Positions 35,633 through 44,707 of a stretch of DNA of 64,000 nt are shown here, one piece after another; position 1 is the first letter of the stretch; every line of letters starts with the position of its first letter. The DNA comes from Vibrio pacinii DSM 19139 (GTDB lineage: Bacteria > Pseudomonadota > Gammaproteobacteria > Enterobacterales > Vibrionaceae): positions 1 to 64,000 of the forward strand of contig NZ_JONH01000002.1 of assembly GCF_000711795.1 (NCBI RefSeq). Reading direction: 5' to 3'. Below the pieces are notes generated by a model. That model was not told the DNA's origin. It searched no databases and saw only the letters and a program-made list of their open reading frames with translations. The translations under genes and the position numbers were made by a program.

Positions 35633-36523
35633 TTACAAAAAATCAGCGTCTCGCATTTTTGCTACAACGTCAGCTTTCTGTATTGCTGTCAATGGACGAA
35701 TAGGTAAACGAGGGTTTCCAGCATCAATGCCATGTAACTCCATCGCGGCTTTGCCTGCTGCAACACCACCGTATTCCACCAAGACACGAATAATGGCAAT
35801 AACTTTATCCATTAATGCTGCAACCTGGGTTTGGTCACCTTTATTAAATGCTTCAATAATCTTTAAGTACAATGGCGCAGCATAGTTGTAGGTGCTGCCT
35901 ACTGCGCTTAATGCCCCTACAGCTAAACCAGCAGGCAAAAATTCGTCAACACCAAACGGAATATCAAACTTTCCATTAGCAACACGCACGCATCGTTGAT
36001 ATTCATAGAGATCAACGTTGTTAAATTTCGCACCGGATAGGTTAGGAATACGATCATTACCTTGAATTAGAAATTGCTCCAAATCGACGTTCACGCCAGA
36101 CATCCCTGAATGGTAATAATAAAACCCTTTTGACGGTGCTGCCGCCGCGATCTGAGCGCAATATTCCACTAAGTCTTCAACATTGCCAGGTTTAAAGAAG
36201 CATGGACCAATCGCAGAGGTCGCAAGGATATCCAATTGCTCAGCGTGACGAGTAAGATCTAATGTATCTACAATACTTAACGCACCGGTGTGGATAATAA
36301 GGTCAAGTTTTCCATCTGCCGCTTTCACCCATTGCTCCGCGATAGCTTTACGTTCTTCAACCGAACAGTGAATGCCTTCTCCGGTTGTTCCACAAACATA
36401 TGCGCCGGTAACTCCTTGCTCAACTAGCAACTCGGCGATTTGGTCAATTGCGCCAAAGTTCACTTTATTGGCGGCATCAAATGGGGTGTGAGGTGCAGCA
36501 ATTAGCCCTAATAACTTTTTCAT
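35633..36523 (-). CDS. nanA: N-acetylneuraminate lyase
   Basis: 296 residues, the family's length. It cleaves Neu5Ac to ManNAc and pyruvate in the cytoplasm. The DHDPS/NAL fold has GTTGEG (45-50), catalytic Tyr in YYYHSG (about 137) and Schiff-base Lys 166 in LSGAKF. Downstream of siaPQM with an 81-bp gap. Confidence 0.97.
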   Translation of the reverse strand: MKKLLGLIAAPHTPFDAANKVNFGAIDQIAELLVEQGVTGAYVCGTTGEGIHCSVEERKAIAEQWVKAADGKLDLIIHTGALSIVDTLDLTRHAEQLDILATSAIGPCFFKPGNVEDLVEYCAQIAAAAPSKGFYYYHSGMSGVNVDLEQFLIQGNDRIPNLSGAKFNNVDLYEYQRCVRVANGKFDIPFGVDEFLPAGLAVGALSAVGSTYNYAAPLYLKIIEAFNKGDQTQVAALMDKVIAIIRVLVEYGGVAAGKAAMELHGIDAGNPRLPIRPLTAIQKADVVAKMRDADFL

Positions 36524-36604
36524 GTTCCTACCTTAAATCTTATTTTCTAATGGTGGAATAACCATTGTTCATTCCACTGCTTGATTTTTAACTCTGACCC
36601 ACTG

Positions 36605-37888
36605 CTACTTTCCGTAATCAAGCATTAATTCTGGAAGGAACAGTGTGAATTGTGGGAAAACGGCAATAAGAGCTAGCACGATAAATAATGGTACCAGCAG
36701 TGGAATAACCCCTTTGGTTAAAGTGTGGAATGGTATATCCCCAACCTTCGAGACAACATACAAGGCCATGCCCATCGGAGGAGTCAAGATACCAATCATT
36801 AAGTTCAAAATAGCCATAACACCAAAGTGAACGGGATCAATACCTACCGCAGCAGCTACTGGCACAAGAAATGGCACTAGTAATAGAAGCAGTGCTAACG
36901 ATTCAATGAATGTACCTAAAAATAGCAATAATAAGTTAATCAACAGCAGTAATATGAGAGGGTTTTCACTGATGGTCAAAAAGTAGTCTGCCATCATCTG
37001 TGGCAACTGCTCACGGGCGACTATCCACCCAAACACCGTCACACCCATGACCATTAATGCAACAACAGCCGTCGTATTAACCGTTTCTTTTAAGATACCT
37101 AAGAAGCTTGATAAAGTGACCTGACGATAAACCACTGTCCCCAAGAACAGCGCGTACAAAGAAGAAACCACGGCAGCTTCAGTGGGAGTAAATTTTCCAG
37201 AGAAGATGCCACCAATGATGATAACCGGAGTCAATAAAGACAAAAACGCTTCTTTTAATGATTTAAATCGCTCACCACGTGACGCTTTTGGCAGTGTCAT
37301 ATAACCGCGTTTTTTACAGATAAAGTAGCTCATTATCATCAGCGAAGCAGCGCACATTAAACCAGGAATCGCCCCCGCCAAAAATAGTGCGCCGATCGAA
37401 GTGTTTGATACCACGCCATAAATAACAAGCGGCACTGAAGGCGGAACTAATGGACCAATAATACATGACGCAGCGGTGAGGCCACCGGCAAAATCATCAT
37501 CGTATTTGGCATCTCTCATCGATTTAATTTCAAGTTGTCCAAGCCCCCCCGCATCCGCCAGAGCCGAACCTGACATACCCGAGAACAGCAAACTCGCCAT
37601 GATGTTCACATGACCAAGGCTACCGGTAATATGGCCTACCATGGATTTAGCAAAGTTAAAGATACGCTCGGTAATACCAGCACTATTCATCAAATGCCCC
37701 GTCAGGACAAAAAATGGTACTGAAAGTAAAGTGAAGTTATTGATACCACCCAACATTTGCTGAGCGGCGAAGTTAATCCCTGTGCTTTGAGTTATAAACA
37801 AAAACACAAGAGCAACAAAAATGAGTGAAAAGCCAACCGGCATCCCTGCAAATAGGAGTGCTAACCAGCCAAAAATTGAACCTGCCAT
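36605..37888 (-). CDS. siaM: Sialic acid TRAP transporter, large membrane subunit
   Basis: 427 residues, about 12 hydrophobic segments, DctM family: GMSGSALADAGGLGQLE, GPLVPPSVPLVIYG and ILTPPMGMALYV are family motifs. Works with SiaQ and the binding protein SiaP to import Neu5Ac on a sodium gradient. Separate Q and M proteins as in V. cholerae, not a fused QM. Confidence 0.96.
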   Translation of the reverse strand: MAGSIFGWLALLFAGMPVGFSLIFVALVFLFITQSTGINFAAQQMLGGINNFTLLSVPFFVLTGHLMNSAGITERIFNFAKSMVGHITGSLGHVNIMASLLFSGMSGSALADAGGLGQLEIKSMRDAKYDDDFAGGLTAASCIIGPLVPPSVPLVIYGVVSNTSIGALFLAGAIPGLMCAASLMIMSYFICKKRGYMTLPKASRGERFKSLKEAFLSLLTPVIIIGGIFSGKFTPTEAAVVSSLYALFLGTVVYRQVTLSSFLGILKETVNTTAVVALMVMGVTVFGWIVAREQLPQMMADYFLTISENPLILLLLINLLLLFLGTFIESLALLLLLVPFLVPVAAAVGIDPVHFGVMAILNLMIGILTPPMGMALYVVSKVGDIPFHTLTKGVIPLLVPLFIVLALIAVFPQFTLFLPELMLDYGK

Positions 37889-37897
37889 AACGAACTC

Positions 37898-38407
37898 CTA
37901 CCTAACGACTGTGTGAGATGATTGATTAGAGGCTGATACTGCGCTCTGGCGAAACTCACCCAACAACTGGACCATTTTTTCCAATTGACGTGCCACCATA
38001 AACAGACCACCAAGTGGCAAACTGTAATTCATCCATTTACTCGAAATTTCTAACGTTATCAGCTCAAAAAAAGCGGTACGTTGGACATGTTGGTAACCTA
38101 AATAGATGATGGTAAAAATCGATATGAGTACGGCTAACTCTAGGGCGAACGCTAACGAGAACCTTATTTTATGGGGTAGTTTGTCCGAGAAAAAAGTAAT
38201 TTTGACGTGCGATCCCGTTTTGATTGCTAGCGCGCAGCCAATTAACGACATGTACATAAAAAGAACTCGAGCGAGCTCTTCGCTCCAAAGCGAAGGATCA
38301 TTGAGCAACCAACGGGTTCCGATCTGCCAAGTCAGTACAGCTAGCAGAATTGCCATTAGAGGCACAGTGATGATTTCTTCGATATTATTAATAATCTTAC
38401 GTAACAT
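37898..38407 (-). CDS. siaQ: Sialic acid TRAP transporter, small membrane subunit
   Basis: 169 residues with four hydrophobic segments. WQIGTRWLLNDPSLWSEELARVLFMYMSLIGCA is typical of DctQ-type subunits. Ends 9 bp before siaM. Confidence 0.95.
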   Translation of the reverse strand: MLRKIINNIEEIITVPLMAILLAVLTWQIGTRWLLNDPSLWSEELARVLFMYMSLIGCALAIKTGSHVKITFFSDKLPHKIRFSLAFALELAVLISIFTIIYLGYQHVQRTAFFELITLEISSKWMNYSLPLGGLFMVARQLEKMVQLLGEFRQSAVSASNQSSHTVVR

Positions 38408-38469
38408 TTTTTAGCTCCAAGGCTGGCCTATAATGGCCAACCAAGCTTTTTACTACCAAAGGCGGTGGC

Positions 38470-39435
38470 TTACATACTCGCCAGTTTCTTCACAATTGGC
38501 TGACCAATTTTCTCTTCAAACTTAGTGTACAACGGCTCCATTGCTTGACGGAAAGGCGCAAGATCTGGATAAGTAACATTCACACCTTGAGATTCAAAAA
38601 ATGCAACCAGCTCGGCTTCTTGTTGTTTCACCGAATTAGTATGCGCCGCTCCTGCTTTTGCTACAGCCGCGCTCACTATCTTACGCTCTTCCTCTGACAG
38701 TTTTTGCCAAGTTGTTTCAGAGATAATCACCATTTGATCGTTAACGATATGATTTGTAATAGCTAAGTTCTTTTGTACTTCATAGAACTTCATCGTTTTG
38801 ATAGTAGGTAGTGGGTTTTCTTGACCGTCAACTGCGTTGGTTTGAAGTGCTAAATAGACTTCAGAGAACGCCATTGGTGTCGGTGATGCGCCAGATAATT
38901 TTGCATAGTTTAGGTTTGGTTTTGCATTTGGAACGCGAAGTTTCAAACCTTTAAAATCGGAAATTGATTCAAGAGGACGGTTAGACGTTGTTTCACGCGT
39001 TCCATTGTACCAAGTGTCTAGCGCTCGCCAGTTAAACTTCGTCAGCATTTCTTCGCGAATACCTTGGCCAAACTCAGACTCAAACATACGACGTAAATGC
39101 TCATAATCCTTTGCGACGTATGGCAATGTGACAGCTTCTGCACGAGGAATCCAAAGACCCATGCGGCCAAACTCTGCATAAGTGATATCCAAATCACCTA
39201 GGCTTAACTGCTGCAACATTGCTCTGTCATCTCCTAGTTGCGCACTAGGATAAAGTGACAATTTAATATCTCCATTACTCATCTCTTCAATGGTATCTGC
39301 TAACAGTTTTGCAGAAGTATATTCGACTGAACCCACCGATGCTTGCATGCCCATTTTAAGTGTCGTGGCCGCTTGTGCAGAAACTGCGAGTCCGAGAGTC
39401 AACATTGCAATAGTGATTTTGTTCATGGCTTTCAT
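38470..39435 (-). CDS. siaP: Sialic acid-binding periplasmic protein of the TRAP transporter
   Basis: 321 residues. Signal peptide MKAMNKITIAMLTLGLAVSAQA, then TTLKMGMQASVGSVEY. FKGLKLRVPNAKPN supplies the conserved substrate-carboxylate Arg region and NAVDGQENPLPTIK is a DctP motif. First gene of siaPQM-nanA. AAGGGA precedes the ATG. Confidence 0.96.
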   Translation of the reverse strand: MKAMNKITIAMLTLGLAVSAQAATTLKMGMQASVGSVEYTSAKLLADTIEEMSNGDIKLSLYPSAQLGDDRAMLQQLSLGDLDITYAEFGRMGLWIPRAEAVTLPYVAKDYEHLRRMFESEFGQGIREEMLTKFNWRALDTWYNGTRETTSNRPLESISDFKGLKLRVPNAKPNLNYAKLSGASPTPMAFSEVYLALQTNAVDGQENPLPTIKTMKFYEVQKNLAITNHIVNDQMVIISETTWQKLSEEERKIVSAAVAKAGAAHTNSVKQQEAELVAFFESQGVNVTYPDLAPFRQAMEPLYTKFEEKIGQPIVKKLASM

Positions 39436-39490
39436 AGTATTCCCTTATATTTGTTTCTGGTCTGATTTCACCACTTTCAAAAAAAATAAT

Positions 39491-39597
39491 TATTTTGTTT
39501 GAAAAAAATATTCGTTATGAATTATCATTTCGGTGAAGATTATTTTCAAACCTATATTTAACAAAATGTGATCACGGACGAATATTCAAACAAAATA
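39491..39597. promoter_or_regulatory. Divergent siaP/nanE control region with 13-bp inverted repeat
   Basis: TATTTTGTTTGAA (39491-39503) and its exact complement TTCAAACAAAATA (39585-39597) flank an 81-bp spacer between the two divergent arms. They are candidate NanR operators. A CRP-like half site TGTGA lies at 39567-39571, with a poor second half. Confidence 0.6.
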
Positions 39598-39673
39598 GAA
39601 CCACTACCGACCATTCACTGGCGTGATGCGTTCAATGCAACCGTGACAGTATTTACACATAATGAGGCGCATC

Positions 39674-40375
39674 GTGAAAAATAAAGCACTGAACATCAAT
39701 GATTTAAAGGGTATTTTACGCGGTCAGACCATTGTCTCCATTCAACCAGTCGAAAGCAGTCCACTTGCCAAAACTGAAATTATTGTGGCAATGGCGCAAG
39801 CAGCTGAACAGGCAGGAGCGAAAGCTCTTCGTATTGAAAGTGTCAGAAATGTTAAAGCGGTTGCGGAAAAAGTTAGCATACCTATTATTGGTATTGTGAA
39901 GCGTGATTTAGACGATAGCCCTGTAAGAATCACACCTTACCGCCGTGATGTTGCTCAGCTAGCAGAGGCAGGGGCGACCATTATTGCATTTGATGCCACA
40001 GACAGAGTTAGACCTGAAAGTCGCGAGCTAATCGTAAACGCAATCAAAGAAACTGGCTGCTTTGCTATGGCCGACAGTTCATGTTTTGAAGATGGACTTT
40101 GGGCCCATGCACATGGTGTTGAGATTATTGGGTCGACGTTATCAGGTTACGTTGGAGAATTTGAACCGCTAGAGCCAGATTTTGAGCTAGTTAAGCAGTT
40201 TTCTAAAGCCGGTTTCTTTACAATGGCTGAAGGTAGATATAACACTCCTGAACTTGCAGCTAAGGCTATAGCCTGTGGCGCAACCGCAGTCACAGTTGGC
40301 TCTGCCTTAACGCGACTAGAGGTCGTAACAAATTGGTTTAATCAAGCAACTCAAGCAGTAGAGACTTTATCATGA
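39674..40375 (+). CDS. nanE: N-acetylmannosamine-6-phosphate 2-epimerase
   Basis: 233 residues. TIM-barrel epimerase converting ManNAc-6-P to GlcNAc-6-[42 protein letters not shown] and TVGSALTR are conserved. GTG at 39674 has GAGG six bases before it; an ATG four codons earlier (39662) has no ribosome site but cannot be excluded. Its stop overlaps nanK (ATGA). Confidence 0.95.
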   Translation: MKNKALNINDLKGILRGQTIVSIQPVESSPLAKTEIIVAMAQAAEQAGAKALRIESVRNVKAVAEKVSIPIIGIVKRDLDDSPVRITPYRRDVAQLAEAGATIIAFDATDRVRPESRELIVNAIKETGCFAMADSSCFEDGLWAHAHGVEIIGSTLSGYVGEFEPLEPDFELVKQFSKAGFFTMAEGRYNTPELAAKAIACGATAVTVGSALTRLEVVTNWFNQATQAVETLS

Positions 40376-41235
40376 ACGTCCTTGCCATTGATATTGGCGG
40401 CACAAAAGTCGCGTTAGGGCTTGTCTCAAACGGCAAGCTTAGTGATCGAAAACAAATTCCGACGATTAATGTCACCTCCGTAAATCAATTCGCCAACCAT
40501 ATTTTGAAACATTGTCAATCTTGGTTAGCAGACGTAGACCGTATTGGTATCTCTAGCACTGGATTAGTGACTGAACACGGTATTAGCGCGATTAATCCAG
40601 AGACATTAGCATTCCCTACCCCATTTCCACTTCATACTGAAATGGAAAAGCTTACTGGTAAACCTGTTGCTATGTTAAACGATGCTCAAGCAGCAGCATG
40701 GTATGAATACCTGCATTTAGCTGAACAAGAAAAGAACATGGCTTATATCACTGTATCAACAGGTGTCGGTGGGGGCTTGGTTATTGATGGCAAACTTCAT
40801 CGCGGACAGACCAATTTCGCGGGCCACATTGGCCATGTGGTCATTGATCCTAATGGCCCTATCTGTGGCTGTGGTCAGCAAGGCTGTGTCGAAGCGGTCG
40901 CCTCTGGAACGGCTATCAACAAATATGCTACACAAACTATTACAACGCCAATTAACAATATTGAGCTTTTCGATCAGGCACATCAAAATCCAGACGCGGA
41001 GCGAGTCATTCAACAAAGTGCCCAAGCCATTGCGACTTTGTGCTGCAACTTAAAGGCAAGTCTTGATTTAGATGTCATAGTGATTGGCGGTGGCATTGGG
41101 TTAGCCAAGGGTTATTTAGCAAGAGTGATTCTACACATTGAAAAGCGTCCGCTTCCCTTCCAAATAAAATTGGTACCTGCCAAAGGCAACTACGATGCTT
41201 GTCTTCTTGGGGCAGCTTACCTATTCGAGCACTGA
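40372..41235 (+). CDS. nanK: N-acetylmannosamine kinase (ROK family)
   Basis: 287 residues. [13 protein letters not shown] is the phosphate-binding start, [29 protein letters not shown] the ROK zinc signature with three Cys, and [14 protein letters not shown] the C-terminal adenosine motif. Phosphorylates ManNAc made by NanA. Overlaps nanE by four bases. Confidence 0.96.
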   Translation: MNVLAIDIGGTKVALGLVSNGKLSDRKQIPTINVTSVNQFANHILKHCQSWLADVDRIGISSTGLVTEHGISAINPETLAFPTPFPLHTEMEKLTGKPVAMLNDAQAAAWYEYLHLAEQEKNMAYITVSTGVGGGLVIDGKLHRGQTNFAGHIGHVVIDPNGPICGCGQQGCVEAVASGTAINKYATQTITTPINNIELFDQAHQNPDAERVIQQSAQAIATLCCNLKASLDLDVIVIGGGIGLAKGYLARVILHIEKRPLPFQIKLVPAKGNYDACLLGAAYLFEH

Positions 41236-41273
41236 TGTCAGACAAGATTAAAAATATAAGCGCATATTAATGA

Positions 41274-41411
41274 ACACGGATCTTAGTTGAAGAGCTAAAG
41301 AACTCATCGGAAGCAGAAGTAATTCATTACCCTTCATCGACAATAACTTCAGGCTTGATTGATCTGCAAGTAAATGAATTAGTGATAAACCGCAACGCCC
41401 CAGCCATATAG
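41274..41411 (+). pseudogene. nagA: Remnant of nagA (GlcNAc-6-phosphate deacetylase)
   Basis: After nanK a 45-codon frame without a start reads EAEVIHYPSSTITSGLIDLQVN, matching the N-terminal strand and 'LTPGFIDLQVNG' metal-site entry of NagA. The sequence leaves the family right after LQVN and stops at 41411. nagA follows nanK in several vibrios, so position agrees. The call rests on a short match and memory of the family. Confidence 0.55.
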
Positions 41412-41427
41412 CAGGTTGGGGCTTTTA
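41397..41427 (+). terminator. Terminator of nanE-nanK
   Basis: GCCCCA/TGGGGC extended by CC/GG, followed by TTTT at 41423. Confidence 0.85.
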
Positions 41428-41524
41428 AAACCATCAAATAACAAATCAGTTTGCGATGACAGCTTTCGTTTCTGTGCGCTAACCATTTCGGTGAAACTCA
41501 CATAATTTCAAGTATCTGAAATAG

Positions 41525-41564
41525 AGAAAACCGCTTCGAGAAGTTGATCGAATAATCTCGAAGC
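41525..41564 (-). terminator. Terminator after the truncated trpS gene
   Basis: GCTTCGAGA/TCTCGAAGC stem; on the minus strand it is followed by GGTTTTCTC. It begins 22 bp after the stop. Confidence 0.8.
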
Positions 41565-41585
41565 TAAATGTTGAAAACAAGTTAT

Positions 41586-42272
41586 TCAGAGAATATTCAG
41601 CCCAAAGATATCTTTTTCGCTAGCCCCAAGATTGATGGCATTACCCATCGACTTTGACATCTTATTTTTTCCATCTGAACTAGGTAAACGTGATGCACGA
41701 CTTAATAACGGTCTAGATTCGTTCAAAACAGTTCGCCCCGCTAGCGAGTTAATCTTTCTTACAATCTCATTCGACTGTTCAATCATTGGCAGCTGATCAT
41801 CACCAACAGGAACTAGTGTTGCGTTAAAACCAGTTATATCTGCCGCTTGAGATATTGGATAGGTCAAAAAACCAGCAGGAATCGAACGTTCAAATCCTTT
41901 ATTTTGAATCTCACTTTTGACAGTTGGGTTTCGCTCTAACCGACTTATGGTTACAAGATTGCTGTAATACATCGTCAACTCAGCAAGAGCGGGTAGTTGT
42001 GATTGAAGACAAATAGTTGTTTTTGAAGGATCTATACCAACAGCTAAGTAATCTGCAACGACATTTAGAATGTTGGATGCTACTTTTTTCGGATTGTGAC
42101 CATTATCAGTAAGACCTTGCATATCAGCCACAAGGATCGTTTGCTCGTGAATTTCCTGTAAAGCTACACGCTGCTTTAAAGAGCCAATGTAATGCCCCAG
42201 ATGCAACGGACCTGTAGCCCTATCACCGGTTAAAATAATTTCTTGTTTATCAGAATTTGGATTTGTATTCAT
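41586..42272 (-). pseudogene. trpS2: 3'-truncated auxiliary tryptophanyl-tRNA synthetase
   Basis: 228 residues against about 330-340 for the family. The Rossmann core is intact: [18 protein letters not shown] (HIGH motif HLGH), [23 protein letters not shown] and [21 protein letters not shown] (KMSKS). The frame then ends FGLNIL-stop, and the helical C-terminal domain with tRNA anticodon contacts is absent and not found downstream in any frame. TAGGAG precedes the ATG at 42272. It could be a dead gene or a protein kept for another use. An attenuator-like leader precedes it. Confidence 0.85.
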
Positions 42273-42328
42273 GGGTATATCTCCTAGTTAAAATAGATCA
42301 CTACTGGAGATATAAAAGAAATTACAGT

Positions 42329-42393
42329 CTTAGCTACCTTCCAGCAGCTTAAGAATGTAAGAATTCTGTGCCGCTCTAATTAGAGCGCCACCA
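42329..42393 (-). promoter_or_regulatory. Candidate Trp attenuator upstream of truncated trpS
   Basis: Minus-strand order: tandem TGG TGG (42393-42388), perfect hairpin CGCTCT-AATT-AGAGCG (42387-42372), then hairpin CTTAAGCTGC/GTAGCTAAG (42353-42329) followed by ACTGTAATTTCTTTT. AGCGGC (42375-42370) can pair instead with GCTGCT (42348-42343), giving the 1:2, 2:3 and 3:4 alternatives of a ribosome-mediated attenuator. The U tract is interrupted, so termination strength is uncertain. Confidence 0.65.
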
Positions 42394-42429
42394 GAAGAAG
42401 AATGATGTAGGCATTGGCATGTATTTCAT
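42376..42429 (-). CDS. Putative Trp leader peptide
   Basis: Reads MKYMPMPTSFFFWWRSN then TAG. The WWRS end resembles E. coli TrpL (WWRTS). Alternative in-frame ATGs at 42420 and 42414 give shorter peptides; none has a strong ribosome site. TTGAGC-17 bp-TAGATT, ending just upstream of 42429, is a possible promoter. Confidence 0.6.
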   Translation of the reverse strand: MKYMPMPTSFFFWWRSN

Positions 42430-42887
42430 TTAGATAATCTAACAACAATCCTTTTGAAGCTCAATCTTCTCGAGCGTAGTTTCACAATAGGAAAACCTAT
42501 ACAAAGGCACCGTCTCTAGAGAAAACCATCGATTTCATTTATCTACTTGAAAACTATAGTGGCTCCCCCGACGTTTTTTATCGGCTTGTACTTTCTGGTG
42601 GCAGCGGACAAGGGCTCTCCACCTCTAAGCCCCAGCTTTGCTTTCTCTTTCTGCTCACCGCGCTCGCGCTACAGTTTTTGCTCTATTCAAGACTCGTTGC
42701 TAGCTCAAATACTCGACGCTTGAGTACAAATGAACAGTCTAACCATCTGTAAAATTGATGCGCAGAAAGTACTAATCATTCTTTCGGCATATTATTACCA
42801 ATATTTTGCACTTTAAGCTCGCATAGCTTTGCACTAACGTGAAAAATGGTTCATATTGAGACTAATTAAATCACTTTACGGATAAAA
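42430..42887. other. Gene-free region before the SMP-30 gene
   Basis: About 460 bp with only short open frames, more G+C-rich in the middle (42560-42680) than at its ends. I see no recognisable gene, repeat or RNA beyond the leader promoter region. Confidence 0.6.
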
Positions 42888-43829
42888 ATGCGCCCATTAA
42901 AAAATATCGTATGCAATATTGGTGAGTCGCCTATTTGGGTACCAGAGCATAGAGAGCTGGTTTGGATAGACGCTGCTGGCAAATCCATTTACAGATTCAA
43001 CTTGCGTTGGCACACCACTGAAACGTTCAACGTACCATTTGATATAACCGCTATAGCTCGATGTGATAACGATGGTTGGCTTTGTGCGAGCAAACAAGGC
43101 CTCTTCTACTGTAGCGCTTTGTTTGATGAATACTTCCCCGTAATCGATCCATGCGCTAAAACTCCCAATCTTCATCTGAACGATGCGGTTACCGATCCAA
43201 ATGGAAAACTCTGGTTTGGTTCAATGAATGGTGTAGATCTAGAGTCTCCCGATGGGAAGCTCTTCCAGTTCGATAACGGGCTTGCAATTGAAATGGACGA
43301 TAATTTTAGTGTTGCTAATGGAATAGCGTTCAATCCAGAGTTAAAGCGTGCATACTGCTCAAACATGTTTCAAAGAAAAGTTATTGAGTATCAACTCGAT
43401 GAGTCGATGACGAAAATAATAAACAAAGCGGTCTTTGTTGAATTGACACCACAGCAAGGTTACCCTGACGGGCTAACCGTAGATAAATCAGGTAACTTAT
43501 TTGTATGTCATTGGGATTGTGGCATTGTTTCATATTACTCTCCCGACAACACGAGGATCGGAAAACCTTCAAAACTCGGTGAAATAAAGTTGCCCGTAAA
43601 ACACGCCACTCGATGCACCTTTGGCGATGGGAATTTTACGACTCTTTTTGTTGCAACCGCAGACTATGAGTTAACCTTAAAGGAAAAGGAGCGCTTTCCA
43701 CAATCTGGCAATTTATTCATTTTAGATGCACCGACACAAGGTAGAGCTGAATCACTGGTTGATAGCACTAGCATTCCAATGTTAAGTCATACCAATGAAT
43801 CACAGAGCTTATTGAAAGTCGCGAAATAG
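42888..43829 (+). CDS. SMP-30/gluconolactonase/LRE family protein
   Basis: 313 residues, six-bladed propeller. GESPIWVPEHRELVWID holds the first metal Glu, HLNDAVTDPNGKLWFGSMN and SVANGIAFNPELKRAYCSN hold the Asn ligands, and YPDGLTVDKSGNLFVCHWD the metal Asp. Family members hydrolyse sugar lactones. The substrate is unknown; the adjacent IclR regulator suggests a sugar acid pathway. Confidence 0.92.
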   Translation: MRPLKNIVCNIGESPIWVPEHRELVWIDAAGKSIYRFNLRWHTTETFNVPFDITAIARCDNDGWLCASKQGLFYCSALFDEYFPVIDPCAKTPNLHLNDAVTDPNGKLWFGSMNGVDLESPDGKLFQFDNGLAIEMDDNFSVANGIAFNPELKRAYCSNMFQRKVIEYQLDESMTKIINKAVFVELTPQQGYPDGLTVDKSGNLFVCHWDCGIVSYYSPDNTRIGKPSKLGEIKLPVKHATRCTFGDGNFTTLFVATADYELTLKEKERFPQSGNLFILDAPTQGRAESLVDSTSIPMLSHTNESQSLLKVAK

Positions 43830-43887
43830 TTTGGGAATATAACGCTTTATGGTTTACAACTAACCAATTAGATGCGTGCTGTAATCA

Positions 43888-44685
43888 ATGGGGTTCAAGG
43901 TGTCGGAAAAAATAAACTCAGTAGATCGTCTCATTGATGTTATCGAGAGAGTAGTTAAATCGAAGAGCACAGTATCGGCTTCCGACATCATTTTCGAATC
44001 GGGTATTCCGAAACCTACCTGCCATCGTCTACTCCATCAGCTAGAAGAGGCACAATATGTACAAACAGATGAGCGCGGACACTTCTATCCGGGTGCACAG
44101 CTTGTCTCGATCGCCTTAGACGTAAACTGGACAAATCAACACAAACTCCAGCGCCAAGCGATACTGCATGGCTTATCGAGAAAGTTAAAAGAGACTTGTG
44201 GACTTTCTTTAGCTAACGATATGCCAAATGACCACATGGTGTACTATGACCGAATCCAAACGAATTGGCCGTTACAAATTGTGATTCCTGTCGGTTTCCC
44301 GATTCCATTATGGGCTTCGGCAAGCGGTAAGCTGTTCTTAAGTACGCTTTCCACAACACAGTTGCGTCGTGTATTAAGTAAAATGGAGTTAACGCAACAC
44401 GCTAAAAATACCATTACTGATATACAAACCCTCAAGAAAGAGCTCAGCTTAATAAAAAAAAGAGGCTACAGCATTGACGATGAAGAATTCATTGATGGGA
44501 TGACTGCTATAGCACTACCACTCAATGACCTGAAAGGAAATTTTTTAGCCGCTCTGTTTTGTCATTGCCCTAAAAGCCGTAAGAGCGTATCAGAATTAGA
44601 AAATTATCTTCCTATCTTACGCTCGGCGCAGTTAAATCTAGAGTTAGTTTATCAAGACATGTTGGCCCAATTTCAAAAAAATTAA
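43888..44685 (+). CDS. IclR-family transcriptional regulator
   Basis: 265 residues. N-terminal winged helix (SVDRLIDVIERVVKSKSTVSASDIIFESGIPKPTCHRLLHQLEEAQYV) and C-terminal effector domain with LWASASGKLFLSTL and DEEFIDGMTAIALPL. 58 bp after the SMP-30 gene and probably its regulator. ATG at 43888 lacks a good ribosome site; GTG at 43900 is an alternative. Confidence 0.92.
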   Translation: MGFKVSEKINSVDRLIDVIERVVKSKSTVSASDIIFESGIPKPTCHRLLHQLEEAQYVQTDERGHFYPGAQLVSIALDVNWTNQHKLQRQAILHGLSRKLKETCGLSLANDMPNDHMVYYDRIQTNWPLQIVIPVGFPIPLWASASGKLFLSTLSTTQLRRVLSKMELTQHAKNTITDIQTLKKELSLIKKRGYSIDDEEFIDGMTAIALPLNDLKGNFLAALFCHCPKSRKSVSELENYLPILRSAQLNLELVYQDMLAQFQKN

Positions 44686-44707
44686 GCCACAAACAGAGAA
44701 GTTGGGG

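Noticed and set aside
39564..39585. CRP site between siaP and nanE
   Set aside because: Only the TGTGA half is good; the second half (ACGAA) does not fit TCACA, so I mention it but do not call a separate site.
42540..42700. G+C-richer patch as an insertion sequence remnant
   Set aside because: No terminal inverted repeats, target duplication or transposase-like frame could be seen.
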